Shown here in pieces: positions 23,406 through 34,800 of a stretch of 64,000 bases of DNA (position 1 is its first letter; every line of letters starts with the position of its first letter). The DNA comes from Desarmillaria ectypa. Taxonomy: Eukaryota; Basidiomycota; Agaricomycetes; Agaricales; Physalacriaceae. The notes beneath the pieces were generated by a model that was not told the DNA's origin, ran no database searches, and saw only the letters and a program-made list of their open reading frames with translations. Position numbers and translations under genes: made by a program. Where the stretch lies: assembly GCA_030407005.1 (NCBI GenBank), contig JAUDYN010000002.1, positions 2,666,001-2,730,000 of the forward strand. Reading direction: 5' to 3'.

Positions 23406-23504
23406 CGCACGGGCGGAAGGAAAGACGTGAAGGGTCACGGGACATGGCGGGTCATTTTCACTCTCCGCCACTGCCAGCTTAAGCAACGACCACAAACACG
23501 AGTC
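23406..23504. promoter_or_regulatory. Compact bidirectional promoter (uS13m / XAP5)
   Basis: Only 99 bases separate the two start codons of divergent genes, so both promoters and both 5' UTRs must fit here or overlap the coding ends. No TATA box is visible, as is usual for housekeeping pairs. Confidence 0.55.
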
Positions 23505-24779
23505 ATGGCCTCAAGCAAAGCAGAAGGTCGTCGCGAAGATGCTCTCGCTAAGCAGCGAGACCAAATGCGGGAGGAGTTCGAACGGCAGAAGAAAAACCTC
23601 ATCAATGAAACCGAAAAAGCTCGCCCCTCTGCCAATCGTTTCGTTGGACAGCATGATTCTATGGAAGATACTCTCAAGCACAATACCGTTGGCCTTGTTC
23701 ATTTGGAAGAGTTTCAGCAAAAGAGAAAAGAATTAGAAGAAGCGAAAGCTAGGGAGGCAGCGAAAACAAGCGAGCTAAAGTATGTCTTCCGTTCACTCCA
23801 CCCTTTCTTTTCTTTGGAACGAGTCCAGATGGCTTATAGATTGTGGAGAATCTGTTTAGAGAGGAGACAAAGAAAGTGAAGAAAAGGAAGAAAGCCGCCA
23901 AAGCTACGCTCTCCTTTGCCATGGACGACGAGAACGAAGACGGCGATTCAGGCGTGGATAGTTCTAGTGTCACCAGGGACAAGGATAGCAACGGCGAAGA
24001 TGGCCCGCCTACTAAACGCAGCAAGTCCCGCAAAAACCCCAATGTCGATACCTCATTCCTTCCTGACAGGGAACGAGAAGAGGCTGAGAGAAGAGAACGT
24101 GAACGCTTGAGGCAGGAGTGGCTCCGACGCCAGGAGGAAATTAAGCAGGAGGATATTGAAGTGACATATTCCTACTGGGACGGTAGCGGACATAGAAAGA
24201 GCGTCATTGTACGTTGCCATTTCGCCTCTGTCTTCCCTGGATATAATGTTGTTCTTTTCAGTGTAAGAAAGGCGATGATATCGCTAGTTTCCTAGAGAAG
24301 TGTCGTTCTCAACATTCCGAGCTACGTGGGGTTAGCGTTGATAACCTTATGTATGTCAAGGTATGTATCTCTTCAACTTACCCGTAGTGCCGCGCTTCCT
24401 CACCATTTCTTGCAGGAGGATCTCATAATACCCCAGGTTTGCGTTATTTCTGTGTTCTGCTTTTCTTTTCTCAGGCATTAGTATCGCAGCATTATACCTT
24501 CTATGATTTCATCATTAACAAGGCGCGGGGCAAGTCGGGACCTCTATTTAACTTCGACATTCACGACGATGTTCGACTTCTGGCCGATGCTACCAAGGAG
24601 AAGGACGAGTCGCATGCTGGGAAAGTTGTCGAAAGAAGTTATTATCAACGGAACAAACACATCTTCCCAGCGTCGCGATGGGAGGTGCGTGCCCCTACTT
24701 CCTCTCCGCTATGTAACATACTGAATCCTCTCAGGTGTTTGATCCGGAAAAGAATTACGGAAAATACACTATTGCCTGA
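23505..24779 (+). CDS. XAP5/FAM50 family nuclear protein
   Basis: Six exons (23505-23779, 23860-24208, 24262-24360, 24416-24436, 24490-24684, 24735-24779) give 327 residues. Family blocks in order: a charged coiled coil, [112 protein letters not shown], and [12 protein letters not shown] with the end KYTIA. FAM50 proteins are nuclear, associate with the spliceosome C complex in human cells, and affect transcription. The second exon start (tctgtttag, 23859) was picked because it alone keeps the frame. One exon is only 21 bases. Confidence 0.93.
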
Positions 24780-25945
24780 GGCTTTACTCTGTATATCGTC
24801 CTGAGAGCGGACATACCATATGCGATACTTCATTCGTTGAAATTGATTAGGCAGTTCAGAATCGGATTCATAGGCCTCTTCATACCCGCAAATAACATGC
24901 ACTGTATCGTTTCGATCAGTTGGTTGAAAATCCGGCGTCCGTGATGTGTATATTTCCATTCTATTTCCACAGAATATTGATTGGCAGCATATCCTAGTCT
25001 TCATTCTCCACGGGGAACCTTAGTAGGCAATATTCGGTTCGAGTTGGCTGACGTTTCCCGGAGATCGTAAGTTGAGAATAGCTTCGAATGACTGTTCCTC
25101 GTCAAGTGGTCTTCATATGTTTCATGGCGACCCGTTCGTTGTACCGAATATCTGGGAAAGGTATTTACGCCGCTCCCGTTAAGTCATTGTCAGATCTCCG
25201 GCTGTTGGATCTATGTCTGATACCTCCAGACCCAGAAGTGTATCACCTGCAGGTCTTTACCAAGCGCTGACAATGACGTGTTGAATACACGCCCCGCTCT
25301 CTATCCGAGCACTTTCGACTAGGTTGATCAAAAATGTCAGCGGAGAATTGTAATTCGTGAGCCACCACATTCCGCGCACGGAGTAAGTAAAAGGACGCCC
25401 GTTTGACGAACAACACGATCATCGGGTTAGAGAATCACCAATTGAGAAACAGAGTTTGGCAGATACTCGAGAACTCCGTGTACCGTGGATTCGATTCAGA
25501 GTCTAGAGATAAGGTACTGTCGGGCTCGCTTGAAAATACCAAATTGCGGCACAAAACGTTCCTTCTTTTCTACCATGCGGGCCGCTAAAGCGAGTCGTGT
25601 ACACGGAGTACACATGGCTCTTCGAGCCTCTTTGGTTCCGATAGTTGCAACGTTATTCATGAAATGTTCGCAGCAAGCCGGTCCGGAAGGGCTGCTGCAC
25701 CCATACGTATTAATATCTCTGGAGTAAGTATAGGCAACCGTGCCGTCGACGGCAGCTGTTCTTCGGTAATTTGTTTTCGAAGAAATATCGTTGTCAGCGG
25801 AGTGTTTCCCCGGAATAGCTGTTTCCGGGGTGATATCATCCCAGGTGATCGCTTTGTTTACTTCTGAAGGTAATGATCAATAAACCTTCTTCCTCTCAAC
25901 CTTCATCTCGTTGGCTCAACTGTATTGTTCTCATCGTAAAACAAC
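24780..25945. other. Gene-poor stretch, about 1.2 kb
   Basis: Between XAP5 and LUC7, both on the plus strand. The right end is the LUC7 promoter. Short frames (60-119 codons) occur on both strands without recognisable motifs. A perfect 8-bp hairpin lies at 25808-25830. Confidence 0.4.
25808..25830. repeat. Short perfect inverted repeat upstream of LUC7
   Basis: CCCCGGAA and TTCCGGGG form an 8-bp perfect stem with a 7-base loop, about 115 bases before the LUC7 ATG. It could be a palindromic factor-binding site or a chance hairpin. Confidence 0.5.
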
Positions 25946-27279
25946 ATGGGCCGGTTAGCTGAAATGCAGCGGAAGCTCTTGGAGGTGCGTACTCTCCTTG
26001 AAAATAGCTGGGTATATGCTTAGTACCGTTACAGCAAATGATGGGTCCAGAAGCTATGGGCGTCGCAAACGCCAATCTCGTCTGGTCGGATGATAAAGTT
26101 TGCAGGAACTTCCTCTGTGGGACATGTCCCCATGCCCTTTTCACGAATACTGTGCGCCTGCAGTCTTGGGACCATTTGATTTCATTGTTTGTAACAGGTA
26201 AAACCAGAAAATGGACCTAGGAGCCTGTCCCAAGTCGCACACGGAGCGGCTAAAAACCGAGTACAATGCAGCCAAAGAAGCAAATCCCAATGATCCTATA
26301 TTCAATAGGTTCCAGATGGAGTACGAGTCGAATATATTCGCCTTCGTTGATGAGTGTGACCGGAGAATTCGAGCTGCTCACCGGAGGTTGGAAAAGACGC
26401 CAGAAGAGAATGCAAAGACAACAAACCTTGTATGGTATCAAATTCCCTGCTCGCTGGATATTTCTGAGTCCCAGTGTCTTCTAGATGAAGGAAATCGCTG
26501 AAATCGAATTGGCTATACAAGGAGGAACAGAGAAAATTGAGACGCTTGGTAAAGTTTCCTAGTCTATTCCGAAGTTCCACAAGGCTAACGTCGTGTGTTC
26601 ATAGGGGAACAAGGCCAGGTTGATGAATCCATGCGTGAAATGCAGGCCATAGAAGCGCTGAAAAGTGAAAAGAGCGAAAAAGAGGTGCGCCGTCTGATGA
26701 TCTTCCCAGGATGCAGTGGAAGTAAAGATGATTTTTTTTAGCGAGAGTTGCAACAACTAACGGACACATCTGGTGCTTCTGGTCACCAAAAGCTGCGGGT
26801 TTGTGATGTCTGCGGAGCATACCTTTCAGTACTTGATTCCGATCGTCGACTCGCAGATCATTTTGGTGGTAAAGTAGGTCTTTCCCACGTTCTCGCAGTC
26901 AAGCTTCCTGTTTACACGCCTTGTGTAGATGCATTTAGGTTACCATGAGTTGCGAAACATGTTGGCGAAGTTCCGTGAAGAACGAGAGAAACGCAAAGCT
27001 GCGCCACCTTCATCAGCACCTGCGTCGGGCGTCAACGGACCGTCTGGTGCAGCGTCTGGACGCTCTGGTGGGGATTATCGTTCCTCTCGAGGGGGCGATG
27101 AGTATCGTGACCGGGATAGGGATCGTGGATACGGTGACCGACACTCATCGTCGCGCTACGAGTAAGCGATGAAATTGAATCTCGTTGCCTCCATATTGAT
27201 CGATGTGTTATATTGCTGTAGTGACCGCAGACGCGATCGGGCAAGATCACGTAGCCCAAGGAGAAGCCGATATGATTGA
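25946..27279 (+). CDS. LUC7: U1 snRNP-associated splicing factor Luc7
   Basis: Eight exons (25946-25984, 26035-26151, 26208-26429, 26485-26548, 26605-26684, 26742-26873, 26929-27161, 27222-27279) give 314 residues. The N-terminus (LLEQMMGPEAMG) leads to the first zinc finger (VCRNFLCGTCPHALF to DLGACPKSH, CCCH type). A coiled coil follows, then the second finger (RVCDVCGAYLSV to DHFGGKMHLGYH, C2H2 type). The C-terminus is Arg-rich with RD and RS pairs (RDRDRDRGYGD, RARSRSPRRSRYD). Luc7 stabilises U1 snRNP on 5' splice sites and affects which donors are used. This is of some interest here because the window holds GC donors and very small exons. Confidence 0.95.
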
Positions 27280-28311
27280 AGTTCCGTATGTTCCCTTCAG
27301 GATGTCGCTGTGCCTCGTTGTGATACTCCGAAGTAAGGCATATATCTTGTTATGTTGTCTTAAGAAGGATCAGATTGTTTCGCTGTCCCGATCTAACGTT
27401 TTGATTAGAGTCGCCGGTGAGTCAGCCACTCTATGTACTTACAAGTGCTGTTGCCGCAAGAATGACCCGAAGGCACCGAGTTGCTGTCCCTGGCATCAAA
27501 CATTCATTCTATTGGATGGATGAAATTCACACCCGGTTCATTTCAAGCGTTCGTTTCTGCTTCGCTGATCCCTGCGCATATGCAAAGCATTTTATCTCCG
27601 CGAAAGTCTCCGGGAGAGTCGTAGTACCGCGGCAAGAACTTGCAATAATATTTGCCCGTTTTCGTATATCACATCCAAACGAGATGCTGTACATGCAGGC
27701 TCATTTCGATCTATGATGGAGTACAGCAGAGGATGGTCTTCTAAGAGCATGATTGAGATAGAAATGCTGTACAGGAATGAATGAATAACAATTGAGCGAA
27801 AAAGAGCCCGACGACTACTCGGAATAGGTGATCCACTCCCCGCCAGGGGCACGTGATAGAGGTGACTTTCCAATTGCGAAGGCAGCTTGCGACGGACCTT
27901 TTGGATTTTACCTTCATCTCTCTCCTTCCTTTGCGCTTCCTTCACACTGTAACGCCGCTGTCGCCTTTCCTTGCCTACTTGCTTTCCTACCATCACCATC
28001 CTCTTTTCCTTTAAATCTGCCTTCGACCGCTGGCGCAGTCACTCACCCCGTCTTCGCGCACTGCTTACTACGTCGTTTCGCGCTGGACACCACTCTGCCC
28101 ATTATATTTTTACGGGTACATTGTAGCCGCGCAGGCGACGCCAGGGAAACAGCATCGATCCCTCTGATATTCTTTAGGCCTGCAGTCACGATAAATTCTA
28201 CCGGTAGCCACATCCTATCGGCAACACGTCCATTAACGACCAGTGCCACCGGTTTCCTACGCTTTACCCAGTCGGCATTTCGGTCCGTACATCGCAGCTC
28301 CCAGTTCCACA
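27280..28311. other. Long upstream region of the 1000-residue gene
   Basis: About 1 kb without a supportable gene. From about 27880 to 28060 the plus strand is rich in C/T runs (such as ctctctccttcctttgcg), a common feature of fungal promoters near the transcription start. The left part is the LUC7 3' flank. Confidence 0.45.
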
Positions 28312-31300
28312 ATGAGTCCAATGGACACGACAGTATCACTGCCGCCTTCGTCCGATGGTTCGCCCGAGTTCGTGCCAGCCATATCCGGAACTATCTTGCC
28401 TGCTGCCGTGCACAGCTCTTCTTCTCGCCTCATACCAGACTCTCCTGCAGTCTTTCCCAATAAAGCGGAGCTCAATGGTCCACTGCACGTGTCAACAAAT
28501 CAACCCAATCTTTCTCCGCCTGCATATTTGGAACCGGATGCTATCGACCCTTCAGCTGTCATTCATTCCACTTCGAGTACCATTTCGGATTTTGCATCCG
28601 GGTGTTCGCTCTACGCTCCTGCTTCCAACTTTGAAAACGACATGCCTGTAGCGGGCACCGCTGCCTCTCATGCACCTTCCCTTTCTCCTCCCACTCACAC
28701 CCGGACACCCCCCCGCATTCATACTACTGCTCCTGCCTTCAGTGCTACCCCTACATCCTCTCTACAGTCTGCTCTTGAGCCAGTGACGCCGGCTCGAAGT
28801 CGTGCAAACACTATTGGCTCTTTTGCTCCCAGCGTCATGATGAACTTGGCTACTCACCAACCCTCCATCGATCTGTTCCCTTCTGCACACAAGAACGGCA
28901 ATTCGCTGCTTGCTGAAAGCATGTTACAGGAGTGTGTCTTCGCCCCATTCTCTTTCGATTTGTCACTATGAATTGATTCAAATGTTTACAGGATTGCCCA
29001 TAACGCAGAAACGGCTTGTCAAGCTTGCAGGATGCAACAGCCCCAGCGTGTTCATACACTTCTCGAAGGCCTTCGAAGCAAGCTTTCGGTCGTGTCAGAC
29101 TTGATTTCTGGCCTCACTGACGTTTCTTTGTCGGATTCGAAGCTCGGAACGCCGTATGGCAACGAAACCAAAGTCGATTACTTTTCTCCGCCACCATCAT
29201 TACCGTCCAGCGGCGATCCGGTCGTTTCATTCCCAATAAGTTCTTCGCCATTATTACCATCACTGGTTGGCGCAGAGGAACGGCGCAAACGGTGTGCCTC
29301 CGCTCTGGAAGAGGAACGGCCTGTCAAGAGTCTCAAGGCCGAGCCGCAAGACAACACTCCTCTGTTTACTACACCATCGGCTTCCCTTCCTTACCACGTC
29401 AACAGCCTCCCCCAGTCTCCCCCACCTTCTCGGCCGGCATCCCCGCCCTTCACGTTCACTGCAGGAAAACAGCAGCCCTTACCACCAAACTACAACGTGT
29501 ATACGGGTTCCGCAGATCTATTCTTGAGCAGCCCTACCCAACCGTCGTTGCCTCCCCATCGTACATCATGGTCAGAAAGTATCGTGCCGACGCGACACTC
29601 ACACTCTTTGTCTACGAGTGCTATCGGCGGTCTTGGTACTCCTGCGGGCGATGCCAGCATTCCGAGGGTACCTCCGTATCCCGGTGCCAGTGCCCCCGTC
29701 GGTCGGATGACCCGCTCTGGCTCAATTGGCGGCGCATTCGGTACTCCCTTCCCTTCTTTTGATTATGCGAAGCACTTCGGTGGTGACACATGGCCTACTG
29801 CTCCGGCACAGGATGCTTTTCCCGCTTTGCCGCCTTTGAAACGGTCGGGCAACAGTTATGACAGTTCCCTGCCGACGACTTCGCATTTCGCTAGACGTGG
29901 TTCTCACGAGTCCTATACCCGGGAATATGATGAAGCACCTGAAGACGAAGACGGCGATGATGATGACAGTGAAGAATCTCCCCCGAGCAATAATCATCAT
30001 TTGGTTGGCCCTTCTCTCCGGATTTCAAATTCTGACAACTGAACAGTTTCCTTTGTAGACATCACCAGATCACATAACCTCATCAGATGTTCCTCAGGAG
30101 TATCGTTCCGAGGTTGACCGTATTTTCTTCGAATACCTGAATAGGATATGCTCTAATCGTAAGCTTGTTTGAAATTTGCGTGACTCGTTCGCTATTGACT
30201 GCTATTTTCAGTCGACGCTACTGATTCGAAAGGAGAAGCAATCCATCAAACTCTCATGGCGAAGAAAATGCAGCGGCTAGATGAATCGCCTGATTTCCGA
30301 CCATTTAAGTTCCGCATCCAGGCCTTCACTTCGGCGTTCTTGGATGAGGTGAGTTCCGCTCATCTCCTTGTACGATCGTTATATTGAATCCGGCATAGCT
30401 GGCGAGGCAAGGATATCCGGAAGACAAAATACCGATGAAAAAAGTTTGTACCGCTTATTCGAGCCGTTTGTCGTGGACTAATATGCTTCCGCCAGGTACG
30501 AAATTACCTTTGGCGGCAACCCCACATCTTGCGCTTCAACGAGGATGGGAAAAAAGCAAAGTCTAAAGGGAACCACATTTGGAATGTCGAGGCAAAGAAG
30601 ATCGGAGATGGGAGATGGGAATTCCGCCCTTTCTACCGCAAGCTGGCGGGCACGCCTCCCAGCGTCGCATATTGCGGTCTACGCTGGCAATGGACACCGA
30701 GAGTATGGGATCCTCAAGCGTCTTGGCAGAATGTTCCGGTACATTACAGCTCCCCGTACCTTCCTTCTTGGCTATCATGGAAGGACGATACACTCAGTGG
30801 AATTCCACCTCCTGACGCTCAGAGTTGCGAAGTTACTGTCAATGCAACTGTAAGCTCTCCTTGATTTGACGCAGTTGTTGGCTGACGGCGGCTATAGTTC
30901 AATGTAGATGGTCAAGAAGGACATCTGTCCCATAGGTTTACTTTGAATATTGCTCCAGTAGCCTCGGTCGAGTCATCATCATTTGGACGTTCATCGGTCG
31001 TTCATGATATGTCCGGCGTAAATGACCTGGGTATGGCTAGTCAACGGTATGTACTCTTCTTGCGCCATAGAGCCTTCATGTCATGACAACAATTATCCCC
31101 AGTGTTTCCACACGTACAAACACTAGCGGATCAGACGATACTCCAGCTCGTGTTGTCACCGTGCTTCAAAACGTTGCGCAACGTGTGGCCGATGAAACAA
31201 CGCACATACAACGTTCTAGCCCTCCTTCAAAACAACAGGACTTGGGTGACCTTGTGAAGCAGCAGCGCGTTCTTGAGCACACCATGAATGCATACGACAA

Positions 31301-31688
31301 GGCCATGACAGGGCCAACTCATTCTGACACTCAACGCTTGGCTCGGGCAGCCGCGCAGATCGTGGCCGAAGCCGCACAAACAGCTATCGCTCCTATGGCT
31401 GCAGCTGCTGGCATGATCCCCACGGATGCCATGGCTATCCAGTCGGCCTCTGTCAGTGATATGTCAGATGGAGTGCAAGGCGCTCTTGCTGCAGCTGTGA
31501 AAATGGCAGGATATGGCTCTAACGAAGTCGATGTCATGATGACGACGCAATCTCTCCTTGCTCATTCACGGCGAAGTCCAGGAGACATGCTTGAGGCGCG
31601 CCATAATATGGTTGGAAGCCATGTAGGTGGCGTGTCTCTACCAAATTCTCAGACTGTGTCTGTGTATCCGTCAGCGCTTCCCATTTAA
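28312..31688 (+). CDS. Conserved basidiomycete protein, low-complexity with a putative Ig-like domain
   Basis: Eight exons (28312-28931, 28992-30003, 30059-30158, 30212-30348, 30399-30443, 30496-30849, 30898-31046, 31103-31688) join in frame to 1000 residues. The first 550 residues are Ser/Pro/Thr-rich and disordered, with a short TACQACR motif and an acidic run (DEDGDDDDSEESP). A folded centre follows. PFKFRIQAFTSAFLDELARQ and KKVRNYLWRQPHILRFN look like a helical nucleic-acid- or protein-binding unit. WQWTPRVWDPQ and YLPSWLSWKDDTLSGIPP with VTVNAT resemble the putative-Ig (He_PIG/cadherin-like) fold. The C-terminus is Ala-rich and helical. There is no signal peptide or membrane segment, so it is probably nuclear or cytosolic, perhaps a transcription regulator (inference). 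I know no function for it. Confidence 0.8.
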
Positions 31689-31870
31689 GATGGTTATTTC
31701 TGGGGTATATATTGGGGAATAAGTCTCTTCTCGTCTTTTCCTGGGTTTCACGCTTGTTTCTTGGTTTTCGACGGGACTAAGCATCGTATGTCCGTAACAA
31801 AAGGTTCTTTAGATCACGACCGCCACGATACTGATTACGCCCAAAATAAAATGTTTGTAAAGTATCAAAT

Positions 31871-34800
31871 TCAATGAAAAGGTGTATCACACATTGTACA
31901 AGTTAGAGCATCAGAGTCATTCAGTAAGGTACACGTTCCGCAAGGTTTCTGCTCGACTCCGCTGCTCTTTGGCGGAGTCTCGCTCTGTTCCCGAGAAGTC
32001 GACACATTGTTTGATCCTCCTAGTAAAGTCCCTCCGAAGCCACTTCCTTCTTCTCTTCGTGGCCGCTTACTGGGAATCTCGTCGTCGTCCGAAGAAAGCT
32101 CGTGAACCTCATTCTGTTCTCGAAGTTCCAGAATATCGTTGGCGAAAATGTTCAATGTTGCTGCCGTCGCCATGTTGTCCTCCAGTTCTTGTCCGAGATA
32201 AAAGATGCGTTGGTATATGGGCGAAATATTAAATATCTTCTGGAGCTATATTCCGTTGAGACAATAGTTGTAAGGGGTACGCAAATCTCCGCACCATAAC
32301 TTTGATATCTTTGACGGTGGTGGACTTGGATATCGTCACCTTTCGCCTCTCGCCGTGTTGCCTTACCTGCCGTAATCGCTTGGATTGTCGTGAGCCAAAC
32401 ATCTTTGGAGCAGGGTCTCGGGAAATGGAGTCGCCACCCTCATCAAGCTTCGTTTCCTTACCAAACCGAATAGTTATGTCGGTACTTTCCCAATCACGCT
32501 TTCTAGGAACAGCAGGTCAGTGACAATGCGTATCATTGCGGAGAGATTTGTGGTTACCGTTTCTGCCGACATGGATCACAAACAGGTATGTCATGAACGA
32601 ACCGCGCCGAGCTTCCACTTTCTTTTGCAAGAGCAATCAAAGGGCCAGCTGTGTAACTATAATTGTATTGTTAGTCCTTGGTCCAGTATGATATCGTGTG
32701 AGTACTTACTAGGTTTCCAGAATATCCCAGTCGCTTCGTTTGACAACGGCCAAAGCGGAGTCCATATCCGTCGCACAGTTGGGATCGAAAATGAGGAGAC
32801 GATGGTGACAAAAGAAAGGCTCATTGTCAATGACTTCCGGCCTTGGGAAATCACTGGGACGAGTCAACCAACGCCTCCAAGAACGTAGAAAATGCGTCGG
32901 GAGAATCGCGCATGGGATTTCCTCAAGCAGCACCACGCCCCTGACAAGCTCATTATCATTCAGGTGCTTTAGTCTGGCCTGTATACCGTTAGGTACCATG
33001 GTAACCTCGGTGGATCACACACACACCTTCTCATTCTCTGCACGTTTTCGTAGCTCCAAGCGGTCAGCCTTCGTTATATCGATGAAGGCTTCGCACACTG
33101 CGCATGGTTCCATCTCAGTGGAGAATGCTTCCCAGGTCGGAAACAATCTTGTCAATATTTCCATTCCCTATTCCAGGCTATGAGAATGGCCTGCAGCGTG
33201 GAGAACTTGTAAATTTTAACTCACCTCCACTGAAATTCGCGTCCGCGACGTCGTGTTAAGCGCCAATCCCCCATGCTCACAACGAACGTGCTTATCGTAC
33301 TCTGGTGCTTCTGGAGAAGGATCGCCTTCAGAAACTACATGCATTTTCGGTTTCGCCGATTTCCAATCTACAGATTGTCGGCAATCAGTTTCACTGTCGT
33401 CGGCTCCAAGTTGGGCCGATAGCATAGGTACCTTTTAGCCAAGGTTTGGATATCCAGTAGCCGAAAGAATTAGCCCCAAGTTCTGAAACCTTTTCGAAAT
33501 CTCGCACTATTCGTGGATGCTCAATCTGATATATTCGCTCTGGTTAAACGGTCAGTATTTGTACGTACGGCTCACTTCGGCGTACCTGTGAATGATCTCT
33601 GTACGCATTCTCTGCAGACATCACTAGGTGTCAGTATCGGTTTGAAAACACAATAAGTCTCGTCATTTATCCGCTCGTATGCATACTTTCATATATTAGT
33701 GCATAGCGAAAGCGTGAACAGACCAGATTCTTACTCTTGTTATGCGTTTCATATACTGAGATCTCCTGTAATCTAAGCGTCCATGAGGACAGATAATCTC
33801 ATCGTTTGGGATTTCAGTTTGCTGCGGTTCGTTGGTACGCTCGACGGTCTCGATGTTTTCCTGAGATTTATTCATAGTCTTGATGGCAGCCGTTATAGAA
33901 TCCGTTGAAAGCCATTTCTTTAGGGCTTGTTGACTGACTATTACAGACTCCTGTTTCATGTTAGGCGATCAAAAAAGGACAGACAAAAAAAAAAAATCAA
34001 ACCTCATTGAGAGAAGTGCCACTCCAAGAACGATATATATTCATGACCCGGCGCCTTGTTTCATTGACGTGAGCAAGAGCGGCTTTCTGTCTAGTTAATA
34101 CGTTGGTTATGTGTTCGCACGTTGAAAGGGGGCGCATACTTAACGGAAAATGCCTCGCTTTCTTCATCATGCGTGGCGTTCAGTGTGTTAACAACCTCCA
34201 TCACATCAGGAGAAGGCGAAAGGTCCAATGACGTATTTTTAGAGACGTCCTGTTCTGTTTTCGAAGGCTCGCGCCTAGCATATATCAGCATATATGCGTC
34301 TTTAGAAGAGATTTCGCTGCATTGACACATGATCAGTCAACAATGCATGTGGTGTGGAGCACATTAACCTGGGAGCCTGTGCATTCAAGTCATTGGTCTG
34401 ATCGGGGATCCTAGAGAAAATCGGGGATTCAATAACAACAAAAACGGTGAACCTTTGTACGCATCACCCGTCGATTTCTTCATCGCTGACATCAATCACA
34501 CGCTTTCGCTTAGCGGCCGTCGCACGCTGCTTCTTCCTTTGCGATGGCTCTTGTCTGCATTGTTTCAGTTAAAGGCATAATTCACTAGAAGAAGGCTCAC
34601 TTCACTTCCGAATCTGACTCTAGATCAATAATTTTCTTGCCTGAAGGGGCTTTTCCCAACTTTTCAATCTTCGTAACCACGTCATCGTTGAACTGATACC
34701 AGGATCGAGATCTATAGCAAAGATTAGAGATAACACTCATAGAGTCGCAAGACCAACAGACGTGATGTCGAAAACTTGCGCTTCATAGTGACCGTGGTAG

